Part shown: in pieces, positions 25,301-37,517 of the stretch
Position numbering within the stretch: the stretch's first letter is position 1
Layout: each line of letters starts with the position of its first letter
Source of the DNA: Luzula sylvatica
Lineage: Eukaryota; Streptophyta; Magnoliopsida; Poales; Juncaceae
Direction of reading: 5' to 3'
Assembly: GCA_946800325.1 (NCBI GenBank)
Contig: OX326956.1
Location: 71,869,087-71,933,086 of the forward strand
DNA: 64,000 nucleotides
Position numbers and translations under genes: made by a program
The notes under the pieces: model-generated
Database searches by the model: none
What the model saw: only the letters and a program-made list of their open reading frames with translations
What the model was told of the DNA's origin: nothing

Positions 25301-25759
25301 TTAGTGTTTGTGAAATTTGGTGAAAAGTTATGTACTAAAAGATACGATACAAATGATCTAAAAACACGTTATTTGAACTCTCCAAAGCGTTAAAATCTTG
25401 TTTTGAATCGAAAAACAAACTTTCTTAGTGTTTGTGAAATTTGGTGAAAAGTTATGTACTAAAAGATACGATACAATTGATCTAAAAACACGTTATTTGA
25501 ACTCCTCAAAGCGTTAAAATCTGGTTTTGAATCGAAAAACAAACTTTCTTAGTGTTTGTGAAATTTGGTGAAAAGTTATGTACTAAAAGATACGATACAA
25601 ATGATCTAAAAACATGTTATTTGAACTCCTCAAAGCGTTAAAATCTTGTTTTGAATCGAAAAACAAACTTTCTTAGTGTTTGTGAAATTTGGTGAAAAGT
25701 TATGTACAAAAAGATACGATACAAATGATCTAAAATATGTTATTTGAACTCCTCAAAGT
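19687..25759 (+). repeat. 49-monomer (6,073-bp) higher-order repeat, copy 1
   Basis: Recurs 6,073 bp downstream (49 x 124 minus 3 because of three 1-bp deletions inside the unit, near 23577, 24124 and 25735). Private markers shared by both copies include GGAGAAAAG at 22469 and 28542, AAATTATCT near 20271 and 26344, ATGGTCT near 22753 and 28826, GTTACGTACG at 23221 and 29294, and CAACTGATC near 25103 and 31176. The left limit is the CAATGC mismatch at 19684-19686. Its left part (to 22360) is also the tail of the second 90-mer copy, so the two HORs overlap. Confidence 0.92.
23190..24270 (+). repeat. Sub-repeat of the 49-mer, 13-monomer offset, left copy
   Basis: About nine monomers recur roughly 1,610 bp (13 x 124 less one or two bases) to the right. 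The order is CGAAAA / CACAACGCG, then GATCC, then ACAAAG with TGCG, then the GATACAATAC variant, then the CAATTGATC variant (23864), then AAAATATG with AAGTGTT (24124). Differences from the right copy include GTTACGTACG, CAAG, CTTATG and GATCTGAAAA here. Confidence 0.8.
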
Positions 25760-25880
25760 GTTAAAATCTTGTTTTGAATCGAAAAACAAACTTTCTTAGT
25801 GTTTGCGAAATTTGGTGAAAAGTTATGTACTAAAAGATACGATACAAATGATCTAAAAACATGTTATTTGAACTCCTCAA
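24800..25880 (+). repeat. Sub-repeat of the 49-mer, 13-monomer offset, right copy
   Basis: Partner of 23190-24270, with CAATTGATC at 25474 and AAAATATG at 25735. It has accumulated its own changes (TTTATTAG near 25050, CAACTGATC near 25103). The greater divergence between these two segments than between the two 49-mer copies shows that the 13-mer duplication is older. Confidence 0.8.
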
Positions 25881-28800
25881 AGCGTTAAAATCTTGTTTTG
25901 AATCGAAAAACAAACTTTCTTAGTGTTTGTGAAATTTGGTGAAAAGTTATGTACTAAAAGATACGATACAAATGATCTAAAAACATGTTATTTGAACTCC
26001 TCAAAGCGTTAAAATCTAGTTTTGAATCGAAAAACAAACTTTCTTAGTGTTTGTGAAATTTGGTGAAAAGTTATGTACTAAAAGATACGATACAAATGAT
26101 TTAAAAACATGTTATTTGAACTCCTCAAAGCGTTAAAATCTTGTTTTGAATCGAAAAACAAACTTTCTTAGTGTTTGCGAAATTTGGTGAAAAGTTATGT
26201 ACTAAAAGATACGATACAAATGATCTAAAAACATGTTATTTGAACTCCTCAAAGCGTTAAAATCTTGTTTTGAATCGAAAAACAAACTTTCTTAGTGTTT
26301 GTGAAATTTGGTGAAAAGTTATGTACAAAAAGATACGATACAAATTATCTAAAAACATGTTATTTGAACTCCTCAAAGCTTTAAAATCTAGTTTTGAATC
26401 GAAAAACAAACTTTCTTAGTGTTTGTTAAATTTGGTGAAAAGTTATGTACTAAAAGATACGATACAAATGATCTAAAAACGTGTTATTTGAACTCCTCAA
26501 AGCGTTAAAATCTTGTTTTGAATCGAAAAACAAACTTTCTTAGTGTTTGTGAAATTTGGTGAAAAGTTATGTACTAAAAGATACGATACAAATGATCTAA
26601 AAATATGTTATTTGAACTCCTCAAAGCGTTAAAATCTTGTTTTGAATCGAAAAACAAACTTTCTTAGTGTTTGTGAAATTTGGTGAAAAGTTATGTACTA
26701 AAAGATACGATACAAATGATCTAAAAACATGTTATTTGAACTCTCCAAAGCGTTAAAATCTTGTTTTGAATCGAAAAACAAACTTTCTTAGTGTTTGTGA
26801 AATTTGGTGAAAAGTTATGTAGTAAAAGATACGATACAAATGATCTAAAAACATGTTATTTGAACTCCTCAAAGCGTTAAAATCTGGTTTTGAATCGAAA
26901 AACAAACTTTCTTAGTGTTTGTGAAATTTGGTGAAAAGTTATGTACGAAAAGATACGATACAAATGATCTAAAAACACGTTATTTGAACTCCACAACGCG
27001 TTAAAATCTTGTTTTGAATCGAAAAACAAACTTTCTTAGTGTTTGTGAAATTTGGTGAAAAGTTATGTACTAAAAGATACGATACAAATGATCCAAAAAC
27101 ATGTTATTTGAACTCCTCAAAGCGTTAAAATCTTGTTTTGAATCGAAAAACAAAGTTTCTTAGTGTTTGCGAAATTTGGTGAAAAGTTATGTACTAAAAG
27201 ATACGATACAAATGATCTAAAAACATGTTATTTGAACTCCTCAAAGCGTTAAAATCTTGTTTTGAATCGAAAAACAAACTTTCTTAGTGTTTGTGAAATT
27301 TGGTGAAAAGTTATGTACGAAAATATACGATACAAATGATCTAAAAACACGTTATTTGAACTCCACAACGCGTTAAAATCTTGTTTTGAATCGAAAAACA
27401 AACTTTCTTAGTGTTTGTGAAATTTGGTGAAAAGTTATGTACTAAAAGATACGATACAAATGATCTAAAAACACGTTATTTGAACTCTCCAAAGCGTTAA
27501 AATCTTGTTTTGAATCGAAAAACAAACTTTCTTAGTGTTTGTGAAATTTGGTGAAAAGTTATGTACTAAAAGAAACGATACAAATGATCTAAAAACACGT
27601 TATTTGAACTCTCCAAAGCGTTAAAATCTTGTTTTGAATCGAAAAACAAACTTTCTTAGTGTTTGTGAAATTTGGTGAAAAGTTATGTACAAAAAGATAC
27701 GATACAAATGATCTAAAAACATGTTATTTGAACTCCTCAAAGCGTTAAAATCTTGTTTTGAATCGAAAAACAAACTTTCTTAGTGTTTGAGAAATTTGGT
27801 GAAAAGTTATGTACTAAAAGATACGATACAAATGAACTAAAAACACGTTATATGAACTCTCCAAAGCGTTAAAATCTTGTTTTGAATCGAAAAACAAACT
27901 TTCTTAGTGTTTGTGAAATTTGGTGAAAAGTTATGTACTAAAAGATACGATACAAATGATCTAAAAACACGTTATTTGAACTCCTCAAAGCGTTAAAATC
28001 TGGTTTTGAATCGAAAAACAAACTTTCTTAGTGTTTGTGAAATTTGGTGAAAAGTTATGTACTAAAAGATACGATACAAATGATCTAAAAACATGTTATT
28101 TGAACTCCTCAAAGCGTTAAAATCTTGTTTTGAATCGAAAAACAAACTTTCTTAGTGTTTGTGAAATTTGGTGAAAAGTTATGTACTAAAAGATACGATA
28201 CAAATGATCCAAAAACATGTTATTTGAACTCCTCAAAGCGTTAAAATCTTGTTTTGAATCGAAAAACAAACTTTCTTAGTGTTTGCGAAATTTGGTGAAA
28301 AGTTATGTACTAAAAGATACGATACAAATGATCTAAAAACATGTTATTTGAACTCCTCAAAGCGTTAAAATCTTGTTTTGAATCGAAAAACAAACTTTCT
28401 TAGTGTTTGTGAAATTTGGTGAAAAGTTATGTACTAAAAGATACGATACAAATGATCTAAAAACATGTTATTTGAACTCCTCAAAGCGTTAAAATCTAGT
28501 TTTGAATCGAAAAACAAACTTTCTTAGTGTTTGTGAAATTTGGAGAAAAGTTATGTATTAAAAGATACGATACAAATGATTTAAAAACATGTTATTTGAA
28601 CTCCTCAAAGCGTTAAAATCTTGTTTTGAATCGAAAAACAAACTTTCTTAGTGTTTGTGAAATTTGGTGAAAAGTTATGTACTAAAAGATACGATACAAA
28701 TGATCTAAAAACATGTTATTTGAACTCCTCAAAGCGTTAAAATCTTGTTTTGAATCGAAAAACAAACTTTCTTAGTGTTTGTGAAATTTGGTGAAAAGTT

Positions 28801-31800
28801 ATGTACTAAAAGATACGATACAAATGGTCTAAAAACATGTTATTTGAACTCCTCAAAGCGTTATAATCTAGTTTTGAATCGAAAAACAAACTTTCTTAGC
28901 GTTTGTGAAATTTGGTGAAAAGTTATGTACTAAAAGATACGATACAAATGATCTAAAAACATGTTATTTGAACTCCTCAAAGCGTTATAATCTAGTTTTG
29001 AATCGAAAAACAAACTTTCTTAGTGTTTGTGAAATTTGGTGAAAAGTTATGTACTAAAAGATACGATACAAATGATCCAAAAACATGTTATTTGAACTCC
29101 TCAAAGCGTTAAAATCTTGTTTTGAATCGAAAAACAAAGTTTCTTAGTGTTTGCGAAATTTGGTGAAAAGTTATGTACTAAAAGATACGATACAAATGAT
29201 CTAAAAACATGTTATTTGAACTCCTCAAAGCGTTAAAATCTGGTTTTGAATCGAAAAGCAAACTTTCTTAGTGTTTGTGAAATTTGGTGAAAAGTTACGT
29301 ACGAAAAGATACGATACAAATGATCTAAAAACACGTTATTTGAACTCCACAACGCGTTAAAATCTTGTTTTGAATCGAAAAACAAACTTTCTTAGTGTTT
29401 GTGAAATTTGGTGAAAAGTTATGTACTAAAAGATACGATACAAATGATCCAAAAACATGTTATTTGAACTCCTCAAAGCGTTAAAATCTTGTTTTGAATC
29501 GAAAAACAAAGTTTCTTAGTGTTTGCGAAATTTGGTGAAAAGTTATGTACTAAAAGATACGATACAAATGATCTAAAAACAAGTTATTTGAACTCCTCAA
29601 AGCGTTAAAATCTTGTTTTGAATCGAAAAACAAACTTTCTTAGTGTTTGTGAATTTGGTGAAAACTTATGTACGAAAAGATACAATACAAATGATCTAAA
29701 AACACGTTATTTGAACTCCACAACGCGTTAAAATCTTGTTTTGAATCGAAAAACAAACTTTCTTAGTGTTTGTGAAATTTGGTGAAAAGTTATGTACTAA
29801 AAGATACGATACAAATGATCTAAAAACACGTTATTTGAACTCTCCAAAGCGTTAAAATCTTGTTTTGAATCGAAAAACAAACTTTCTTAGTGTTTGTGAA
29901 ATTTGGTGAAAAGTTATGTACTAAAAGATACGATACAATTGATCTGAAAACACGTTATTTGAACTCCTCAAAGCGTTAAAATCTGGTTTTGAATCGAAAA
30001 ACAAACTTTCTTAGTGTTTGTGAAATTTGGTGAAAAGTTATGTACTAAAAGATACGATACAAATGATCTAAAAACATGTTATTTGAACTCCTCAAAGCGT
30101 TAAAATCTTGTTTTGAATCGAAAAACAAACTTTCTTAGTGTTTGTGAAATTTGGTGAAAAGTTATGTACAAAAAGATACGATACAAATGATCTAAAATAT
30201 GTTATTTGAACTCCTCAAAGTGTTAAAATCTTGTTTTGAATCGAAAAACAAACTTTCTTAGTGTTTGCGAAATTTGGTGAAAAGTTATGTACTAAAAGAT
30301 ACGATACAAATGATCTAAAAACATGTTATTTGAACTCCTCAAAGCGTTATAATCTAGTTTTGAATCGAAAAACAAACTTTCTTAGTGTTTGTGAAATTTG
30401 GTGAAAATTTATGTACTAAAAGATACGATACAAATGATCTAAAAACATGTTATTTGAACTCCTCAAAGCGTTAAAATGTTGTTTTGAATCGAAAAACAAA
30501 GTTTCTTAGTGTTTGCGAAATTTGGTGAAAAGTTATGTACTAAAAGATACGATACAAATGATCTAAAAACATGTTATTTGAACTCCTCAAAGCGTTAAAA
30601 TCTTGTTTTGAATCGAAAAACAAACTTTCTTAGTGTTTGTGAAATTTGGTGAAAAGTTATGTACTAAAAGATACGATACAAATGATCTAAAAACATGTTT
30701 TTTGAACTCTCCAAAGCGTTAAAATCTTGTTTTGAATCGAAAAACAAACTTTCTTAGTGTTTGTGAAATTTGGTGAAAAGTTATGTAGTAAAAGATACGA
30801 TACAAATGATCTAAAAACATGTTATTTGAACTCCTCAAAGCGTTAAAATCTGGTTTTGAATCGAAAAACAAACTTTCTTAGTGTTTGTGAAATTTGGTGA
30901 AAAGTTATGTACGAAAAGATACGATACAAATGATCTAAAAACACGTTATTTGAACTCCACAACGCGTTAAAATCTTGTTTTGAATCGAAAAACAAACTTT
31001 CTTAGTGTTTGTGAAATTTGGTGAAAAGTTATGTACTAAAAGATACGATACAAATGATCCAAAAACATGTTATTTGAACTCCTCAAAGCGTTAAAATCTT
31101 GTTTTGAATCGAAAAACAAAGTTTATTAGTGTTTGCGAAATTTGGTGAAAAGTTATGTACTAAAAGATACGATACAACTGATCTAAAAACATGTTATTTG
31201 AACTCCTCAAAGCGTTAAAATCTTGTTTTGAATCGAAAAACAAACTTTCTTAGTGTTTGTGAAATTTGGTGAAAAGTTATGTACGAAAAGATACAATACA
31301 AATGATCTAAAAACACGTTATTTGAACTCCACAACGCGTTAAAATCTTGTTTTGAATCGAAAAACAAACTTTCTTAGTGTTTGTGAAATTTGGTGAAAAG
31401 TTATGTACTAAAAGATACGATACAAATGATCTAAAAACACGTTATTTGAACTCTCCAAAGCGTTAAAATCTTGTTTTGAATCGAAAAACAAACTTTCTTA
31501 GTGTTTGTGAAATTTGGTGAAAAGTTATGTACTAAAAGATACGATACAATTGATCTAAAAACACGTTATTTGAACTCCTCAAAGCGTTAAAATCTGGTTT
31601 TGAATCGAAAAACAAACTTTCTTAGTGTTTGTGAAATTTGGTGAAAAGTTATGTACTAAAAGATACGATACAAATGATCTAAAAACATGTTATTTGAACT
31701 CCTCAAAGCGTTAAAATCTTGTTTTGAATCGAAAAACAAACTTTCTTAGTGTTTGTGAAATTTGGTGAAAAGTTATGTACAAAAAGATACGATACAAATG

Positions 31801-31832
31801 ATCTAAAATATGTTATTTGAACTCCTCAAAGT
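25760..31832 (+). repeat. 49-monomer higher-order repeat, copy 2
   Basis: Second tandem copy of 19687-25759, including all three 1-bp deletions (near 29650, 30197 and 31808). The match runs about 171 bp further, to 32003, where TGTTAAATTT replaces TGTGAAATTT, so a third copy begins and is then cut off. I noticed no base difference between the two copies on reading, which makes this one of the freshest duplications in the window. Confidence 0.92.
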
Positions 31833-32003
31833 GTTAAAATCTTGTTTTGAATCGAAAAACAAACTTTCTTAGTGTTTGCGAAATTTGGTGAAAAGTTATG
31901 TACTAAAAGATACGATACAAATGATCTAAAAACATGTTATTTGAACTCCTCAAAGCGTTAAAATCTTGTTTTGAATCGAAAAACAAACTTTCTTAGTGTT
32001 TGT

Positions 32004-35000
32004 TAAATTTGGTGAAAAGTTATGTACTAAAACATACGATACAAATGATCTAAAAACATGTTATTTGAACTCCTCAAAGCGTTATAATCTAGTTTTGAAT
32101 CGAAAAACAAACTTTCTTAGTGTTTGTGAAATTTGGTGAAAATTTATGTACTAAAAGATACGATACAAATGATCTAAAAAGATGTTATTTGAACTCCTCA
32201 AAGCGTTAAAATGTTGTTTTGAATCGAAAAACAAACTTTCTTAGTGTTTGCGAAATTTGGTGAAAAGTTATGTACTAAAAGATACTATACAAATGATCTA
32301 AAAACAAGTTATTTGAACTCCTCAAAGCGTTAAAATCTTGTTTTGAATCGAAAAACAAACTTTCTTAGTGTTTGTGAAATTTGGTGAAAAGTTATGTACT
32401 AAAAGATACGATACAAATGATCTAAAAACATGTTATTTGAACTCTCCAAAGCGTTAAAATCTTGTTTTGAATCGAAAAACAAACTTTCTTAGTGTTTGTG
32501 AAATTTGGTGAAAAGTTATGTAGTAAAAGATACGATACAAATGATCTAAAAACATGTTATTTGAACTCCTCAAAGCGTTAAAATCTGGTTTTGAATCGAA
32601 AAACAAACTTTCTTAGGGTTTGTGAAATTTGGTGAAAAGTTATGTACGAAAAGATACGATACAAATGATCTAAAAACACGTTATTTGAACTCCACAACGC
32701 GTTAAAATCTTGTTTTGAATCGAAAAACAAACTTTCTTAGTGTTTGGGAAATTTGGTGAAAAGTTATGTACTAAAAGATACGATACAAATGATCCAAAAA
32801 CATGTTATTTGAACTCCTCAAAGCGTTAAAATCTTGTTTTGAATCGAAAAACAAAGTTTCTTAGTGTTTGCGAAATTTGGTGAAAAGTTATGTACTAAAA
32901 GATACGATACAAATGATCTAAAAACATGTTATTTGAACTCCTCAAAGCGTTAAAATCTTGTTTTGAATCGAAAAACAAACTTTCTTAGTGTTTGCGAAAT
33001 TTGGTGAAAAGTTATGTACGAAAAGATACGATACAAATGATCTAAAAACACGTTATTTGAACTCCACAACGCGTTAAAATCTTGTTTTGAATCGAAAAAC
33101 AAACTTTCTTAGTGTTTGTGAAATTTGGTGAAAAGTTATGTACTAAAAGATACGATACAAATGATCTAAAAACACGTTATTTGAACTTCACAACGCGTTA
33201 AAATCTTGTTTTGAATCGAAAAACAAACTTTCTTAGTGTTTGTGAAATTTGGTGAAAAGTTATGTACTAAAAGATACGATACAAATGATCTAAAAACACG
33301 TTATTTGAACTCTCCAAAGCGTTAAAATCTTGTTTTGAATCGAAAAACAAACTTTCTTAGTGTTTGTGAAATTTGGTGAAAAGTTATGTACTAAAAGATA
33401 CGATACAAATGATCTAAAAACACGTTATTTGAACTCCTCAAAGCGTTAAAATCTGGTTTTGAATCGAAAAACAAACTTTCTTAGTGTTTGTGAAATTTGG
33501 TGAAAAGTTATGTACTAAAAGATACGATACAAATGATCTACAAACATGTTATTTGAACTCCTCAAAGCGTTAAAATCTTGTTTTGAATCGAAAAACAAAT
33601 TTCTTAGTGTTTGTGAAATTTGGTGAAAAGTTATGTACAAAAAGATACGATACAAATGATCTAAAATATGTTATTTGAACTCCTCAAAGTGTTAAAATCT
33701 TGTTTTGAATCGAAAAACAAACTTTCTTAGTGTTTGTGAAATTTGGTGAAAAGTTATGTACTAAAAGATACGATACAAATGATCTAAAAACACGTTATTT
33801 GAACTCCTCAAAGCGTTAAAATCTTGTTTTGAATCGAAAAACAAACTTTCTTAGTGTTTGTGAAATTTGGTGAAAAGTTATGTACTAAAAGATACGATAC
33901 AAATGATCTAAAAACATGTTATTTGAACTCCACAACGCGTTAAAATCTTGTTTTGAATCGAAAAACAAACTTTCTTAGTGTTTGTGAAATTTGGTGAAAA
34001 GTTATGTACTAAAAGATACGATACAAATGATCTAAAAACATGTTATTTGAACTCCTCAAAGCGTTAAAAAGTTGTTTTGAATCGAAAAACAAACTTTCTT
34101 AGTGTTTGCGAAATTTGGTGAAAAGTTATGTACTAAAAGATACGATACAAATGATCTAAAAACATGTTATTTGAACTCCTCAAAGCGTTAAAATCTGATT
34201 TTGAATCGAAAAACAAACTTTCTTAGTGTTTGTGAAATTTGGTGAAAAGTTATGTACGAAAAGATACGATACAAATGATCTAAAAACACGTTATTTGAAC
34301 TCCACAACGCGTTAAAATCTTGTTTTGAATCGAAAAACAAACTTTCTTAGTGTTTGTGAAATTTGGTGAAAAGTTATGTACAAAAAGATACGATACAAAT
34401 GATCCAAAAACATGTTATTTGAACTCCTCAAAGCGTTAAAATATTGTTTTGAATCAAAAAACAAACTTTCTTAGTGTTTGCGAAATTTGGTGAAAAGTTA
34501 TGTACTAAAAGATACGATACAAATGAACTAAAAACACGTTATATGAACTCTCCAAAGCGTTAAAATCTTGTTTTGAATCGAAAAACAAATTTTCTTAGTG
34601 TTTGTGAAATTTGGTGAAAAGTTATGTACTAAAAGATACGATACAAATGATCTAAAAACACGTTATTTGAACTCCACAACGCGTTAAAATCTTGTTTTGA
34701 ATCGAAAAACAAACTTTCTTAGTGTTTGTGAAATTTGGTGAAAAGTTATGTACTAAAAGATACGATACAAATGATCTAAAAACACGTTATTTGAACTCTC
34801 CTAAGCGTTAAAATCTAATTTTGAATCGAAAAACAAACTTTCTTAGTGTTTGTTAAATTTGGTGAAAAGTTATATACTAAAAGATACGATACAAATGATC
34901 TAAAAACAAGTTATTTGAACTCCTCAAAACGTTAAAATCTTGTTTTGAATCGAAAAACAAACTTTCTTAGTGTTTGTGAAATTTGGTGAAAAGTTATGTA

Positions 35001-37517
35001 CAAAAAGATACGATACAAATGATCTAAAAACATGTTATTTGAACTCCACAAAGCGTTAAAATCTAGTTTTGAATCGAAAAACAAACTTTCTTAGTGTTTG
35101 TGAAATTTGGTGAAAAGTTATGTACTAAAAGATACGATACAAATGATCTAAAAACATGTTATTTGAACTCTCCAAAGCGTTAAAATCTTGTTTTGAATCG
35201 AAAAACATACTTTCTTAGTGTTTGTGAAATTTGGTGAAAAGATATGTAGTAAAAGATACGATACAAATGATCTAAAAACATGTTATTTGAACTCCTCAAA
35301 GGGTTAAAATCTGGTTTTGAATCGAAAAACAAACTTTCTTAGTGTTTGTGAAATTTGGTGAAAAGTTATGTACTAAAGGATACGATACAAATGATCTAAA
35401 AACACGTTATTTGAACTCCACAACGCGTTAAAATCTTGTTTTGAATCGAAAAACAAACTTTCTTAGTGTTTGTGAAATTTGGTGAAAAGTTATGTACTAA
35501 AAGATACGATACAAATGATCTAAAAACACGTTATTTGAACTCTCCAAAGCGTTAAAATCTTGTTTTGAATCGAAAAACAAACTTTCTTAGTGTTTGTGAA
35601 ATTTGGTGAAAAGTTATGTACTAAAAGATACGATACAAATGATCTAAAAACACGTTATTTGAACTCTCCAAAGCGTTAAAATCTTGTTTTGAATCGAAAA
35701 ACAAACTTTCTTAGTGTTTGTGAAATTTGGTGAAAAGTTATGTACGAAAAGATACGATACAAATGATCTAAAAACACGTTATTTGAACTCCACAACGCGT
35801 TAAAATCTTGTTTTGAATCGAAAAACAAACTTTCTTAGTGTTTGTGAAATTTGGTGAAAAGTTATGTACTAAAAGATACGATACAAATGAACTAAAAACA
35901 CGTTATATGAACTCTCCAAAGCGTTAAAATCTTGTTTTGAATCGAAAAACAAACTTTCTTAGTGTTTGTGAAATTTGGTGAAAAGTTATGTACTAAAATA
36001 TACGATACAAATGATCTAAAAACACGTTATTTGAACTCCTCAAAGCGTTAAAATCTGGTTTTGAATCGAAAAACAAACTTTCTTAGTGTTTGTGAAATTT
36101 GGTGAAAAGTTATGTACTAAAAGATACGATACAAATGATCTAAAAACATGTTATTTGAACTCCTCAAAGCGTTAAAATCTTGTTTTGAATCGAAAAACAA
36201 ACTTTCTTAGTGTTTGTGAAATTTGGTGAAAAGTTATGTACTAAAAGATACGATACAAATGATCCAAAAACATGTTATTTGAACTCCTCAAAGCGTTAAA
36301 ATCTTGTTTTGAATCGAAAAACAAACTTTCTTAGTGTTTGCGAAATTTGGTGAAAAGTTATGTACTAAAAGATACGATACAAATGATCTAAAAACATGTT
36401 ATTTGAACTCCTCAAAGCGTTAACATCTTGTTTTGAATCGAAAAACAAACTTTCTTAGCGTTTGTGAAATTTGGTGAAAAGTTATGTACTAAAAGATACG
36501 ATACAAATGATCTAAAAACATGTTATTTGAACTCCTCAAAGCGTTATAATCTAGTTTTGAATCGAAAAACAAACTTTCTTAGTGTTTGTGAAATTTGGTG
36601 AAAAGTTATGTACTAAAAGATACGATACAAATGATCCAAAAACATGTTATTTGAACTCCTCAAAGCGTTAAAATCTTGTTTTGAATCGAAAAACAAACTT
36701 TCTTAGTGTTTGCGAAATTTGGTGAAAAGTTATGTACTAAAAGATACGATACAAATGATCTAAAAATATGTTATTTGAACTCCTCAAAGCGTTAAAATCT
36801 TGTTTTGAATCGAAAAACAAACTTTCTTAGTGTTTGTGAAATTTGGTGAAAAGTTATGTACTAAAAGATACGATACAAATGATCTAAAAACACGTTATTT
36901 GAACTCTCCAAAGCGTTAAAATCTTGTTTTGAATCGAAAAACAAACTTTCTTAGTGTTTGTGAAATTTGGTGAAAAGTTATGTAGTAAAAGATACGATAC
37001 AAATGATCTAAAAACATGTTATTTGAACTCCTCAAAGCGTTAAAATCTGGTTTTGAATCACTTTCTTAGTGTTTGCGAAATTTGGTGAAAAGTTATGTAC
37101 GAAAAGATACGATACAAATGATCTAAAAACACGTTATTTGAACTCCACAACGCGTTAAAATCTTGTTTTGAATCGAAAAACAAATTTCTTAGTGTTTGTG
37201 AAATTTGGTGAAAAGTTATGTACTAAAAGATACGATACAAATGATCTAAAATATGTTATTTGAACTCCTCAAAGCGTTAAAATCTTGTTTTGAATCGAAA
37301 AACAAACTTTCTTAGTGTTTGTGAAATTTGGTGAAAAGTTATGTACTAAAAGATACGATACAAATGATCTAAAAACAAGTTATTTGAACTCCTCAAAGCG
37401 TTAAAATCTTGTTTTGAATCGAAAAATAAACTTTCTTAGTGTTTGTGAAATTTGGTGAAAAGTTATGTACTAAAAGATACGATACAAATGATCTAAAAAC
37501 ATGTTATTTGAACTCTC
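32004..37517 (+). repeat. Less homogenised satellite segment between long HORs
   Basis: Still pure 124-bp satellite, but I found no tandem long copy of this stretch within the window. It has more private substitutions (for example AAACATACG near 32031, GATACTATAC near 32281, AAAAAGTTG near 34067, ATATTG with GAATCAAAAA near 34441, TATATACT near 34871, AACATCTTG near 36421) and five of the identified indels. A sub-block near 32480-33180 resembles 37550-38250 at an offset of 5,071 bp (41 x 124 less 13), sharing the rare CTTAGGG (32615 and 37686) and TTTGGGAAA (32746 and 37817) variants. It may be an older part of the array. Confidence 0.8.
37051..37070 (+). repeat. Monomer junction with a 9-bp deletion
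   Basis: GAATC (ending at 37059) is joined directly to ACTTTC (from 37060). The nine bases normally between monomer position 115 and position 1, including the A-tract at 117-121, are missing. This is the only indel larger than 1 bp that I found in 516 monomers. It is not copied elsewhere in the window, so it is either recent or lies outside the segments that were later amplified. Confidence 0.95.
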
